From Undaria pinnatifida (lineage: Eukaryota > Sar > Phaeophyceae > Laminariales > Alariaceae), in NCBI GenBank assembly GCA_012845835.1, contig JABAKD010000023.1, positions 22,879,108-22,943,107 of the forward strand: a stretch of DNA of 64,000 bases. Direction: 5' to 3'. Below, piece after piece: positions 1 to 11,225 of this stretch; within the stretch, counting starts at the first letter, position 1, and every line of letters begins with the position of its first letter. The notes beneath the pieces were generated by a model that was not told where the DNA came from, made no database searches, and saw nothing but the letters and a program-made list of their open reading frames with translations. The position numbers were made by a program, and so were the translations under genes.

Positions 1-530
1 AGGAAGTGCAACAAACCCGTTTGTCAACCGCAATCGGAGCAAACATCGTACCTGAGAAGAAGATCACCGGGAATTCGAAACCATGGCCGACGAAGCGTTT
101 GACGAACATGATATTGAGGTCGTTTTTGACCTCATGCACTGATGCAGTTTTCATGGCCTTCGAAAACACAACCTAGAAAAAAAAGCATACCACGGGGGAT
201 TTGTGTGCGAGGAAATTGTGGTGGGAGACATTTCACGAGAAGCTGGGGTAATCATTGTTTCATCGGGTTTGGTATTAATAAATCGACTCTTAAAAACTTC
301 GTACGGAGTATGCGGCAGAGGCGTCACGGCAAAGTTTTACCCACCTCGCCGTACTCGTTTATGATCGTGAAAATCCCGTACACAGGCCGGGCGCGCGTCC
401 CATCTTGCCCTGTAGGTAATCGGACAACCTTGGCGTACTTAAAGGAAGCATCGCCTGCCATCACACGGCCGTCTACCATTTGAGATCGTCGCTGTAGATA
501 CGCTTCACGCGTCACCGTACATCCATCATC
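1..530 (-). CDS. Exons 4 and 5: start of the catalytic domain, with intron 173-344
   Basis: Exon 4 (530-345) carries GDASFKYAKVV and PVYGIFTIINEYGE. The D of GDASFK sits where the first acidic residue of an RNase-H-like transposase would lie. A 172-bp intron (344-173, GAG|GTGGGT to TTTCTAG) joins in phase 0 to exon 5 (from 172), which gives NEYGE then VVFSKAMKTASVHEV and FPVIFFS. A CAG|GTACGA donor at 51 probably ends exon 5, since reading on loses the family pattern. The remaining catalytic acids are outside the window. Confidence 0.62.
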
Positions 531-3500
531 CTGGCAGGGCAATATGTCGTAATTACAAGGAGAGGAACATTCCCATTCAGATTATCAGCGCATAATTTGG
601 AAATCAGTGAAGGCGGGTATGGGTACACTAACATGGTAGCTGATATGTCGTTACTTGTTAACAACGATGGTTCCGCTTTACTTCGCGCTGACAAATCATC
701 GAAATGTGACCAGTATCAACAAATTACAGTAAAAAAATAATCAACCCAAAAACGATGTTATCCCCACCTGTACAACTGGAATGTCGAAAAACCACTTATG
801 CCAAACGTCTCGTAGATAGTGGGCCGATGGATAGCTGCTGTTGAATCCCAAAGGATCCCCAACGCCCCCAAACGCTGGAATCTCGCCGACATCAGCATCC
901 TGCCCCCAAATCCCTTTCAGCTGCGCTTGACGGCGGTTAGCCAAAGACACGTATGAACGGAAGTGTTTCAAATACGTTGATGAATATGCCTTCTCAAGCG
1001 ACTTCGAAGTCGCCGCAAAGCCCTTGCCCTCGAGGAGATCGTCTGTCATGCGAGAAACTAGGTTCTTACATATAGCGGCTTTCTTGGTCAGAACGAACGG
1101 AAACTCTACAGACACGTAGTCGTCCATCCTGGACAAGACGTCAGCATCCCACGCATTGAATGTGGTCGTAGTACGCTTATCTTTCTCCTTCGTCTGGTTG
1201 GCTTCGATGCACTGCTTGCAATAATACCTGTTAGCAAGAGCGCGAAGCGAAGAGCACGAGCGCGAAAAACACGAGCAAAACGATACCGCAATGAGTACAG
1301 CAGTATGTACTTCGCTTAAAGCAATGCAGACTACGCCTATTATTACGTAATAGCACTACTTCGTATCAGGTATGCCACGACAGTAAGCGGAGGCCAACTA
1401 GATATGGGCGGCCACGTCCTTGCGCAGCTAGTTACAGCAGTGTGTACCTGAATCCGATCATGAAGCAAACATCCTCCCCCAAAAATACTCGGCGTGCCTC
1501 AGTGTTCCATCCATCCGGCTGCGCACGCCCACCACAATGCGAGCAGGGGATGTGGTCGATGTCGTCCCACATGTACTCAGGCACCCACACGAACACCTTC
1601 TTGAGGTAAAAAGGCTTTACGGATGGCAAACCTGGTACAGGGACGGGAGTTTCGACGGTCCGTCACTACTGTGGATGCGAATGCTGCTGCCGTTGTTCCT
1701 GTGAGCCATGTATGCGACGTCAGGACTCTACCATGATGTACTGGTACTAAATCACTCTTGTTTTCAACCTGGGGAAACGCAAGCAAGAATTTTCGAGTTG
1801 GATACGCCTTCTGTCAGCTGCGAGCTGCCGAACAAAAAAACACGACCGCCACAAATGTACCAGGCACCACTTCTCATGTACCAAATGCTCAGAGCTATAT
1901 TTGGTACAAGTACGAATGCACAAGCCGCGATAGCAAACAAGCAGCAGCAGTAGCCCCACAAGAAACATGATTGGCCAGGCTAGAACTTACGGGAAAATAA
2001 TAAACTCAACGTGGAATGCGCCCTCTTCCAAAAAAAAAGCCAGCCTAGGTCAGCATTCCCGTGTCTTTGAGGTGTCCTGTACTACTAACTACACCTTGTA
2101 TGTGGCACACAATTAATCAGAGGTCAGGTTTGATATATTCCTTGTACCTTTACCAGGTATCGCATACTCAGAGTTATGATACCTGGTAGATAACGAGTAC
2201 ACAACCAGCAGCACACAAACAGCAGGAGCAGTATAGTCTAATATGTAATAGCCTGCAACGAGTACAAGTCATCTACATACCTGCTACGACTCGTAGCTCG
2301 CATGCCAATAATATTGCCGCGGACAAACTGCTGATCTACAGCAGTCCAGGACACGTATTAAGAAACAGGTTAATAAGAAAGCCAGGTTGATATTTTCAGA
2401 AAACTAAGGAAGCCAACCTAAGCTAGTATTTTCGAGCCTCACATATACAGCAGTACTCCAGGAGTACAAGACACCCAACAAAAAAATAAGAAACGGTGCA
2501 GCAACAAGAAAGCCAGGTTGATATTCTCAGGAAAATGACAAGCTCAGGAGCTGTTATACTGAGAGTAGTGTAGAACGTACCCCCTCCCAAATAAGAAAGT
2601 CAGCATACAGTAGGTCAGTACCAGGTATGTCTGTTCTTATATGGTGTCCGGCGCTGCTGTACCAGGTATATGATTCACCAGTACAACAGCAAGTAATAAA
2701 CAACAGTCCACGATAGAACCACTCACATCCGGCCTTTTGTAGCGTGGGAAGAGGAGGGTGCGCCCATCCCCGACTGTAAGGAAACTCCCCCACCCGCGTC
2801 ACACCGCCTTTCACATGCTTTCTGCATGATTTGACAGTGCTCTTGATCTCATCGATGAATCGACGCTGCCCTGGTTCGATCGAGGTGTCGCTGTTGCTGC
2901 CGCCGCTGCCAGATGAAGTTGCACTTTCCTGCTGTTCGCTTTCCCAAGTGGATCCATCACCGCTACTTCCACCGCTACCTCCATCGCTGCCTCCACCATC
3001 ACGACCTCCGCCACTGTTGCCTTCAATGCCCCCACCGCTGCCTCCGCCATCAAGACCTCCGCCACTGCTGCTGTTGGGCGCGCTAGGAGATGGTGCGCTG
3101 GCGCTCGGTGATGGTGGGTTGCCACTCGGGATGGGCGATGGTACGGTGTCCCTCGGCGACCACATGCTGGCGATACTTGGCGTGTTTTTGACAGCTTCTT
3201 CTGCCGAGGCGGTCCTAGCGTTTCGTCCTGGCTTTTTGGCGCCATCCTTATTCTTGCTGCCCTTGGGGCGCCCACGCTTGGCGCCAATGGTCGCACCTTG
3301 CACAGGGTTGCATCCGAGCGTCCCGGGTGTACCAGCTGGTTCGGGCAGTGCTCGATGCGTCTTTTTACCCCGCTGCCGTGGTGCGTAGGGGTTCGGCACT
3401 GGGACAGGTGCTGGCGCCGCGTCAGCGTAGGCTAGTAGCCATACAAAAGTGTAGATATACCGCCATATCAGCATGGTGGTGCTGAGACGCCCGCTGTGGG

Positions 3501-3603
3501 TGTCAGTTGTCCGGTGTCTGTGCTGCGCGCGGTCCCGCTTGCGGCCTCTCTTCTCTCCCTGGGAGACGCGGCGCGACCACAGCCCGTCGCTCGGTGCAAT
3601 CAT
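1..3603 (-). CDS. Multi-exon AT-hook/zinc transposase-like gene, 3' end cut by window edge
   Basis: Read on the minus strand as five exons: 3603-2727, 1631-1448, 1227-768, 530-345 and 172 to about 52 (or the edge). Every proposed junction is GT-AG and keeps the frame (phases 1, 2, 0, 0), which is strong internal evidence for a real spliced gene. Order of parts: AT-hook and Gly/Ser-rich N-terminus; a Cys-rich zinc region of the kind I recall as DUF6729; then a block containing GDASFKYAKVVR and FTIINEYGE, which resembles the start of an RNase-H-like (DDE) transposase domain. About 625 codons are visible. The rest of the catalytic domain lies outside the window. It is probably a cut-and-paste transposase or a domesticated relative. 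The exact superfamily is not settled. No stop interrupts the proposed exons, unlike the other mobile-element genes here. Confidence 0.72.
531..767 (-). other. Intron 3 (237 bp)
   Basis: CAG|GTGGGG donor at 767 and a pyrimidine-rich acceptor ending CTGCCAG at 531. Phase 0, joining VVQ to DDGCTVTREAYLQRR. Confidence 0.6.
768..1631 (-). CDS. Exons 2 and 3: Cys zinc region (DUF6729-like)
   Basis: Exon 2 (1631-1448) reads LPSVKPFYLKKVFVWVPEY, then C-S-H-C-G-G, and ends at CFMIGFR. Exon 3 (1227-768) resumes with YYCKQC, then FNAWDADVLSRMDDYV and FPFVLTKKAAICKNLV. The order F-W-P-E, CxxC, Y-CxxC, F-N-WD, FP-LTKK is what I remember for the domain Pfam calls DUF6729, found in transposase-like proteins of algae, fungi and animals (recalled, not searched). 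The two CxxC pairs would chelate zinc. Exon 3 ends at VPVVQ before GTGGGG (767). Confidence 0.65.
1228..1447 (-). other. Intron 2 (220 bp)
   Basis: CAG|GTACAC donor at 1447 and TAACAG|GTATTA acceptor at 1228. Splicing restores FRYYCKQC across the junction (phase 2). Without splicing, a stop follows ten residues into the intron. Confidence 0.7.
1632..2726 (-). other. Intron 1 (about 1.1 kb)
   Basis: Donor GTGAGT at 2726 and acceptor CCAG ending at 1632 join LQKAG and LPSVKPFYLKKV through a shared Cys codon. The interval carries several ACCAGGTAT/ATACCTGGTA copies (about 2155, 2185, 2623 and 2662) and two AGCCAGGTTGATATT copies (2381, 2512). I see no gene in it. It is much longer than the other three introns, so an internal repeat insertion or a missed small exon is possible. 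Confidence 0.5.
2727..3603 (-). CDS. Exon 1: AT-hook and Gly/Ser-rich N-terminal region
   Basis: ATG at 3603-3601 starts MIAPSDGLWSRR. About residue 45 onward there is a hydrophobic stretch (MLIWRYIYTFVWLLAYADA), odd for a nuclear protein; it could be a cryptic signal-like segment or a retained non-coding piece. A Pro/Arg-rich part follows, then an AT-hook core (KRGRPKGSKNK), then a long Gly/Ser/Asp low-complexity tract (GGGSGGG-type repeats, roughly residues 180-240). I end the exon at 2727, before a GTGAGT donor (2726-2721), because reading on gives only repeat-derived residues. The exon leaves one base, matching the next acceptor. AT-hooks bind AT-rich minor groove and often accompany transposase DNA-binding domains. 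Confidence 0.6.
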
Positions 3604-3817
3604 CGCCAATCATAATTGTATATCCTTACAAAATCCTTACAAAACTCGTGTTTCATTTGCCGAATTTGCTGCCTGTAAGCCAATCATATCGCTGGATCCT
3701 TACAAAAAATTCCCCAGGTATGGGCGCCGTGCCGTGTTTGCGCTAGCGGTAAACAAAATCCTGCAGGCGACGCCTCCGAAATTTAGAAGGGAAACGGGGA
3801 TGTGCGCGATTGTAATA

Positions 3818-4175
3818 TACGTACGAGTACATACAGCAGCAGCAGTACGAGTACTTGTAGTATTATACGATATACGAGTACTCGCTGTACGTACTCCAGT
3901 CTCGAGCCTCTCGTTCCAGGTGCAGCATACCTGGTACACGGTATAATACATGCAAGCACCCAACAGACTACAAATAAAAGGTATGGGGGTCTGTCTATAC
4001 GTACAGCAGCAGCAGTACGAGTTACTGCTGTATAGTACTATACGATACGAGTACTCGTTGTACGTATGATACTACTCCAGTCTCGAGCCTTTCGTTTCAG
4101 GTGCAGCGGTACCTGGAACACGGTACATGCAAGCACCCAACATACTACAAATCAGAGGTATGGCGGTCTGTCTCG
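3818..4175. repeat. Tandem duplication of about 180 bp with GTAC/CAG-rich core
   Basis: Two diverged direct copies, about 3818-3990 and 3998-4175. Each holds a CAGCAGCAGTACGAG run, a TATACGA...GAGTACTCG segment, CTCGAGCCTYTCGTT and CATGCAAGCACCCAACA. No coding potential recognised. Confidence 0.75.
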
Positions 4176-4340
4176 CGCGTAAAAACTCCTTGTGAGCAGG
4201 GACTACCTCATTACACGTGCTACAAGCAGAGCAACGCCTTCCTCATGCGACGGAAGGGAAGGCGAAGCGCAGTTTCCCCATGGAACGTGGACCTGTTATT
4301 GCGAAGCACCACCCTGCGAAGAATCCGCAGTGCACGCAGC

Positions 4341-4380
4341 GGTTTAGGGCAGAGGAGTTTCCGCTCCTCTGCCCTAAACC
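4341..4380. repeat. Perfect 17-bp inverted repeat with 6-nt loop
   Basis: GGTTTAGGGCAGAGGAG at 4341-4357 is exactly complementary to 4364-4380, with loop TTTCCG. Flanks are not symmetrical, so it is an isolated hairpin rather than the core of a longer palindrome. Confidence 0.9.
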
Positions 4381-4384
4381 AAAA

Positions 4385-6165
4385 GTCATGCCACGCTTCA
4401 GTCGCGGTGATGTTGGAAAAGCGCGGTGGCTGCTGTCGCACAGATGGACCGATACGAGTCCTATCTTGCCAGATGCGGCACACGATAGCCGCAATCAAGG
4501 CGCGTGGTGTCGCTCTCTGCGTTGAGGCTCCTCTCCGCGTGCGTTCGACTCCGCCAGCTGCGAGAAGTTCACCACAGCTTGCAGCAAGCGCTGAACCCTT
4601 GGTCACGGACGCAAAGGGCAGCAACAGACGGTTCATCACCGGCCTGCTGCATATCTCTGATGTTACGCCTGCGCGTCGTGCTCAGGGTACTACCCTCTCC
4701 ATCCTCCGTGCGTCCGTTGCTTGTGCTGCTGCTGTGCAAACAGCGGTGCTTGTCCTGTTTTTCCCGTGGTTGGGGCACTATTAGGCCCTTGCAGAGGCGT
4801 TCTGCCTCGGACAAATGCTCGGTGCGTTGTAGGCCAATAAAACAGAGAGACAAAATTTACCGCAACTTTTGATCAAAACATACCTTCGATGAAGTACATT
4901 TTTGCCTTTTTTTCAGAAATTTACCGCAAATCTCACCTTCGGGACAATTTTTGAACAGGTAAATTTCTAAAAACGTACTTTCGCAAACACACTAATTTCA
5001 TGAAAAATACACGAAAAATTCAACTTTGGTTCTCATCAAGGAACGGCACAGTGCGTTCTAGGAAAAAAAAAAATCAAAACACGCAAAAGGGTCAACGAAC
5101 ACCCGTGGGCAACGACCGAGGCGAGCGATGGCTCGCGTCCTCCCCGGAGCGCCGCGGCTAGCCGCAGATTGTTTTTGCCGGCAGCGGCTTGGAGGCTATG
5201 GCTCTAGGTGTCTCTTGGATGGGCTGGCGCCACCCCACCGCCCGACACGGGCAGCAGCGACGGGGATATAGCGGTCGAACTTCTGAGCGAAGTCATCATG
5301 TGGTAGTTGGTCGTGTAACTTTCGAGGTGCAGGGCGACGAAAAACTGGGTTTGCGGTGGTCTCGGTTGTTTTCGAAGCGTCGCAGGCGGTCTACGCTGTG
5401 CTACGGACCTTCGGAGGCCGCGCTGCGGCTGCTCCGGTGGTCCTACCTCTCGCAATGTTGGCTTCTCGCCTCTCAATCAGCCGACGACATGGCACCTATT
5501 CGCGTGGCCGGCTTCGGTTACACAGAACAAGCCATGTCTAGGTGGACAAACTCCCTAAAATTCAATTTTGATTTTCGACTAAATTCGACCGAGAAAGTCT
5601 TTTTTTTACTTCCTTTGTTGAATTTGATTTTTCGTAATAATTCTGAGAATGCCTGCTTGGTGATTCATCTCTCGACCAATCAGATGCAAATTAAATTAAA
5701 TTCAACAAAAAAAACGAATTCGATTTTGCAAGTTCCTCGTTTATCTGGGCCCTGATACCAAACAGGTGCTATTTACAAGAACGGTCGGAATGAGGAGCGT
5801 GACAGACGCCTTCAAGGGGTCAAACTCCTAACTACTGTTGCGTTGGCGGTTAGTTGTTGTGAAGCGGCCTCTCGTTTTTGCACAGTGTATTTTCGTGAAT
5901 ATTGCGTGGATGTAGTCCAAAGTCCAAAGTGATGGCCATTGTAATATCGCACGTGAACCAGGAATAAGAGATCCCGATAGGAAAACACTCTCCATACCCG
6001 CCATTTAGGTTTCCGATGACCGGTCCCCCTATTAATAGGCACCCAACCTAATGTAGATGAAGACTGCCTCGTAACCGAAACACCCGCTGCGTTAAAAACA
6101 ACCCAATGTAGATGAATGCTACCTCGTGACCGAAATTCGCGCGGCGAATCATTATCTCCGCCCTT
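4385..6165. other. No gene recognised; AT-rich patch near 5560-5740
   Basis: A 188-codon frame at 5189-5755 (+) has no recognisable domain and ends in an AT-rich stretch of Asn/Lys/Ile/Phe, so I do not call it. The stretch 4830-5080 has A/T runs and AAATTTACCGCAA-type repeats. Nothing else is supported. Confidence 0.4.
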
Positions 6166-6169
6166 CCTT

Positions 6170-6345
6170 TCTCGCTCCTTCCTATTAATTGTCGTACCTC
6201 AGATCCGGGGTCACAAAGTAGGCTCTCCCACCCCCCCCCCCGCTATACGGTTCTTGCCTCGTATTTTTATCGCGAGAAGATTTCAGCATTTTCTTCCCTC
6301 GTCAACCCTCGCGTCGAATGGTGCTGAGCAGGTCGGAAACGTAGG
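6170..6345 (-). mobile_element. SINE-like repeat S1 (body only)
   Basis: Shares the body of repeats at 15.2, 32.8 and 39.4 kb: CTCAGATCCGGGGTCAC, a C-run, GGTTCTTGCCT, TTTTTATCGCG, TTCAGCA and CCTCGTC, in that order. The tRNA-like head seen at the right end of the other copies is missing here. Orientation is minus by comparison with S2-S4. Confidence 0.55.
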
Positions 6346-6956
6346 GCATCATGTCTGTGTACTCGGCAGGTTAAATACATACGTACGTAGATATACGTGA
6401 AAAATGGGAATAACAAAATTCTAAAATGAAAAAATAAAATTCCTCTAGTATACGGCAAGCAGCAGCAGCAGCAGTGCAAAAATTATGAAACCCCGTATTC
6501 ATATACAAGGGCTCCGCTCCGCGGGCGGCTGACGCCGCCCGCTACGCTCGCGCAAGGCAAGGAAGAATGCAACAAAAAACATGTAAAGGGGACAGAAAGG
6601 AGGCCCATGATTTGGTGCAAACAGCGATTTGATAATGCCAAGAGCTGCTTGTGCAGAGCAAGTTACCCTGTTGTGCTCAGCTGTGCTGTGTGCTTTTGTT
6701 ACCGGTGTTACGTTTTGATCGGCAGTACGGGGGTAATTTGCGTGGGGGAAAAAACAGGGGCGCGTGAAAAATCAAATACATTTAGAAAAAGAAGAAAAAA
6801 AGTAGCACATCACAACAACACGTATTATACCCGGTACTGCTCTATGTTCGAAAGAAAGCACACAGCGCAGCACGACACAGCACCGCAGCGAAGGGTGCGG
6901 CAGCGCACCGTACGGCTCCGCACGGCTCCGCACGGCGCTACGCTGCGCTGCTGGGC

Positions 6957-6965
6957 TATAAATAG
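6957..6965 (+). promoter_or_regulatory. TATAAATAG box in an E-family module
   Basis: TATAAATAGCCGG with conserved flanks GCTGGGC and CTGATCTGAGCTGGG. The same site recurs as TATATATAGCCGGG at 7964, 10924 and 57965, and in diverged form near 8942, 10397, 30733 and on the minus strand near 28700. Repeated preservation suggests a promoter carried by the repeat, but no transcript is known. Confidence 0.4.
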
Positions 6966-7055
6966 CCGGACTGATCTGAGCTGGGCCTGCACCGTGATCC
7001 AACAGCGTAGTACCTGATGGTATGTACAAACCTGGTGTAGTAGTACCGGTATGTA

Positions 7056-7226
7056 CTATAAGCCTCAAGGTCTTCTCGTTGGTTCGAATCCCGGTGTCAT
7101 CGGGGGAAAAAATGATCCTCGTAAAAAAATACTTCGTAATAGATATCAATTTGACTTTGTGGTCTTCTAGTAGATAGACTGTTCGCTTATAAGCCTGGTT
7201 TTCGTTGGTTTAATCCAGGGGTCATA
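7056..7226 (+). repeat. tRNA-like segments: 3' half at 7056-7102 and full unit at 7149-7226
   Basis: The first piece holds a perfect B box (GGTTCGAATCC) and CGGTGTCATCG. The second has an A-box-like CTAGTAGATAGACTG, an anticodon-loop-like CTTATAA and GGTTTAATCC. TGACT and GGTCA can pair as part of an acceptor stem. Both are followed by an A-run and ATGATCCTCGTAA or a related trailer. They are not intact tRNA genes (weak stems, B-box change), but fit a tRNA-derived SINE. Confidence 0.6.
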
Positions 7227-9046
7227 TGAAAAAAAAATTATCGTCGTAAGAAAAATGATATATGGTCTAATGGTGAAAAAATAGTACTGACTGGTAGATA
7301 CGCCACTGCTGTTGTGAAACATTGTGGTAACAACTGAAAAACGAAGATAATACAATAATTGATATAACTGGCCCACAGCTTCAGCTTGCTCCTGTTGCCT
7401 TGTGTTGTGTGCCCTTGGGCGCATTACAAAAAAGCTCGCATGGACGTCTATTAAAATGCAAGGTCAATTCCCAAAAAAGCAAAGTTGCAAGTTCAACTCC
7501 CAAAAACAAATCTTGGAAAAAAAGAGTAAACAAATGTAAAAAAGGTCAAAAAAATGTTCAAAACTTGAAAAACGAGTTCGAACGAATCAAATTTAAAGGA
7601 GATAGTAGAAAATGAACGAAGAAACAACTGAAAAACGAAAAAAATGCAATAATAATTGACGAAATGGAAGAGCCAATAAAGTGTGGAAGAAAGCAAAGAA
7701 AAGCTGGAACGGTGAAAAAATGTTGCCAAGAGGTGCTTGTGCAGAGCTAATTGCCCTGCGCTCGATTCTTGTCGATGTCACGTTCTGAACGGCAGTATGT
7801 GCGATGAGAACACGACACGTACATAATAAATGGTACCTGGTACCTTCATCATACCTGGTACTATTGCTGTATGCTCAAAAGAACGCACAGCGCCGCACGA
7901 CACAACACCGCAAAACGAAGGGCAAGACACGGCACCGCACTATGCTGCGCTGCACTGCTGAGCTATATATAGCCGGGCTGACCGGAGCTGGGTGTGCGTT
8001 GTGATCCCACAACGTATTATGTACAAACTTATTAATAGTACCGGTACGTGGGATGATACTGCGAATGAATGTTACTGGCGTGTACGAACTAATAAAAGTA
8101 CCGCAAAGCACGCAGCACGGCAAAGCAGCAAAACACGTCGAAGCACACAGCGCTGCGCTCCTCTAAGCTAGAGCTGCAGGGCATCGCAGGGCACTGCACG
8201 GCGCTGCGTTGCTGCGAGCTATAGCACGGCGGTGAGGCGGTGCGGAGCTGATGAGCCACCGGAGATGCCAGGGATGCACCAACCGGGCGCAGCACAAAGA
8301 TATTTTTCCTCAGCAACTAATTTCCTTGAGGAACTTCGGGACGGTTCTTTTCCCCAGCAACTAATTTTCTTTTCGGCAATTACGGGCTGAGAAGGGCTGA
8401 GAGGGGGGAGCATATGCCGAGCGAGATCTCCGAGGGGGTCGAGAACTAAGTAATTAAGTCTATATTTACAAGGGCTCCGCTCCGCGGGCGGCTGACGCCG
8501 CCTGCTACGCTCGCGCAAGGCAAAGAAGAATGCAACTCAAAACATGTGAAAGGGGCAGAAAGAAGAGGCCCACGATTTGGTGCGGACAGCGATTTGATAA
8601 TGCCAAGAGCTGCTTGTGCAGAGCAAATTGCCTTGTTGTTGTGCTTAGCTGTGCTGTGTGCTTTTCTTTGATACCGGTGTTGCGTTCTGATCGGCGGTAC
8701 GAGGGTACTTTGCGTGGGGGAAAAAACAGGGGGCCGTGCAAGATCGAATACGTACATGTATGACATGAAAAAGAAGAAATATGAAAAGTATAGACTATAG
8801 TACACAACAACACGTATTATACCCGGTACTGCTCTAATCTTGTTCGAAAGAAAGGACACAGCGCAGCACGACACAGCACCGCAGCGAAGGGCACACGGCA
8901 CCGAACCGCACGGCTCCGCATGGCGCTACGCTGCGCTGCTGGGCTGTATGAAGCCGGACTGATCTGAGCTGGGCGTGTTTTGTGATCCAAAAGCGTAGTA
9001 CCTCATGGTATGTACAAACCTGGTGTAGTAGTACGGGTATGTACTA

Positions 9047-9511
9047 AAAGCCTCAAGGTCTTCTCGTGGGTTCGAATCCCGGTGCCATCGAGGAAAAAAA
9101 TGATCCTCATAAAAAAAATAATAGATATCTACGTGATATTGTGGTCTTCTACGAGTAGATAGACTGTCCGCTTATAAGCATGGTGTTCTTTGGTTGAATC
9201 CAGGGGTCATATGAATAAAAAAATGATCCTCATGAAAATAATTTTTTTTTTTGGTAAAAAATGGTAGTACTGGTAGATACGCCACTGCTGCTGTGACATA
9301 TTGTGGTGTAAACTAGTACATAGACTGTCCGCGTATAATCCTGGCGGCCTTCGCTGGTTCGAATCCGGGTGTCATCGAAAAAAAAAATGATCCTCATGAA
9401 AAATAGATATTTATTTGTCGAAAAAAAAATTAGATAGCAATGTGACTTTGTGGTCTAGTAGACTGTCCGCTTATAAGCCTGGTTTTCGTTGGTTGAATCC
9501 AGGCGTCATCG
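9047..9511 (+). repeat. Four tRNA-like segments in a row
   Basis: Units at about 9047-9090 (3' half), 9132-9211, 9292-9376 and 9439-9511. Shared parts: TGTGGTCT, TAGACTGTCCGC, TTATAAGCCTGG, a B-box variant GGTTSRAATCC and GTCATCG or GTCATATG. Each is trailed by an A-run and a variant of ATGATCCTCATGAAA. They are more diverged than expected for functional tRNAs. The CTTATAA loop would resemble an Ile(UAU) ancestor. Confidence 0.6.
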
Positions 9512-10149
9512 GGGAAAAAAAAAAATCCTCTTGAAAGAATCGATATATATATTATTTTGAAATTGAAAAAGTCAGCTACGAGTACGACCGATTGAATGGT
9601 TGAAACTCAAAGCAAGAAATAAAAAAAAAGCTGCACCAATTGTAAATGTTCAGAAGAAGATGAAAAACGAGTTTAAACAAATCAAATTTAAAGGAGATGG
9701 TGGAAAATGAACGAGGAAACAACTGAAAAACGAAAATAAAACGATAATTGTCATAACTGGCCCGAAGCTTCAGCTTGCTCCTGTTGTTGCCTTGTGCTGT
9801 GTGCCCTTGGGCGCATTACAAAAAAGCTCGCATGGACGTCTGATAAAATGCAAGTTCAACTCCCTCGCATGGACGTCCTTTAAAATGCATATTCAACTCC
9901 CGAAGAAACAAAGTTGCAAGTTCAACTCCCAAAAACAAAAGTTACTTGGAAAAAGAGAGTAAAAAAAAAAAAGGTCAAAAAAATGTTTAGAACATAAAAA
10001 CGAGTTCCAACGAATCAAATTTAACGGAAATAGTAGAAAATGAACGAACAAACAACTGAAAACACGAAAAAAAATGCAATTATAATTGACGAATGGAATA
10101 ACCAATCAAGTGTGAAAGAATGCAAAAAAAATCTGGAGCGGTGAAATAA

Positions 10150-11225
10150 TGTTGCCAAGAGGTGCTTGTGCAGAGCTAATTGCCCTGCGCTAGATGCTTG
10201 TTGATGCCACGTTCTGAACGGCAGTACGTGTGATGAGAACACGGCACGTACATAATAAAGGGTACCTGGTACCTGTATCATACCTGGTACTACTGCTTGC
10301 TGTATGTTCAAAAGAACGCACAGCGCCGCACGACACAACACCGCAAAACGAAGGGCAAGAAACGGCACCGCACTATGCCGGGCTGCACTGCTGACCTATG
10401 TATATAGCCGGGCTGACCTGAGCTGGGGGTTCGTTGTGACCCAACAACGTAGTATGTACAAACTTATTAATAGTACCGGTACATGGGATGATACTGCAAA
10501 TGATTGTTACTGGCATGTACGAACTAATAAAAGTACCGCAAAGCACGCAGCATGGCAAAGCAGCCAAGCACGTCAAAGCACAGCGCTGCGCTCTGCTAAG
10601 CTAGAGCTGCAGGGCATCGCAGGGCACTGCACGGCGCTGCGCTGCTGCGAGCTATAGCGCTGCGGTGGGGTGCTGGGCTGTGCGGAGCTGATGAGCCAAG
10701 AGCCAATTGCCCTGCGCTAGATGCTTGTTGATGTCACGAACGGCAGTACGTGTGATGAGAACACGGCACGTACATAATAAATGGTACCTGTGGTACCTGT
10801 ATTATACCTGGTACTACTACTGCTTGCTGTATGTTCAAAAGACCGCACAGCGCCGCACGACACAACACCGCAAAACGAAGGGCAAGAAACGGCACCGCAC
10901 TATGCCGGGCTGCACTGCTGAGCTATATATAGCCGGGCTGACCTGAGCTGGGGGTGCGTTGTGATCCAACAACGTAGTTTGTACAAACTTATTAATAGTA
11001 CCGGTACGTGGGATGATTCTGCGAATGAATGTTAACTGGCATGTACGAACTAATAAAAGTACCGTAAAGCACGCAGCATGGCACAGCAGCAAAGCACGTC
11101 AAAGCACAGCGCTGCGCTCTGCTAAGCTGGAGCTGCAGGGCGTCGCAGGGCACTGCACGGCGCTGCATTGCTGCGAGCTATAGCGCTGCGGTGAGGTGCT
11201 GGGCGGTGCGAAGCTGATGAGCCAA
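10150..11225. repeat. Tandem pair of about 540-bp units inside E2
   Basis: Both units run from CCCTGCGCTAGATGCTTG through the GGTACCTG-rich segment, the TATA module and the GCAGGGC/CACTGCACGG GC-rich module to GAGCTGATGAGCCA. The 10.9-kb unit lacks the first few dozen bases. A third, older unit is at 7740-8260 in E1. Confidence 0.75.

Larger units (their letters stand above)
6506..8463 (-). mobile_element. E1: non-autonomous element with hairpin-CTTG 3' end
   Basis: Oriented on the minus strand, 5' end ATAGACTTA at about 8463 and 3' end at 6506. The 3' end is a 9-bp GC hairpin (GCGGGCGGC/GCCGCCCGC at 6521-6542, loop TGAC) followed by GGAGCGGAGCCCTTG and a flanking T. It matches copies at 8469, 29150, 29520, 57169 and 57536. 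The interior contains two tRNA-like segments (7056-7226), a TATA-box module (6860-6990, repeated at 7870-8010) and a G+C-rich module (8095-8260). No coding frame is recognised. Lies directly head-to-tail with E2, about 5 bp apart. Confidence 0.7.

Noticed and set aside
9132-9511. Functional tRNA-Ile(UAU) gene cluster
   Set aside because: B boxes and stems are altered in most units, all carry a common non-tRNA trailer, and they lie inside mobile elements; tRNA-derived repeats fit better.
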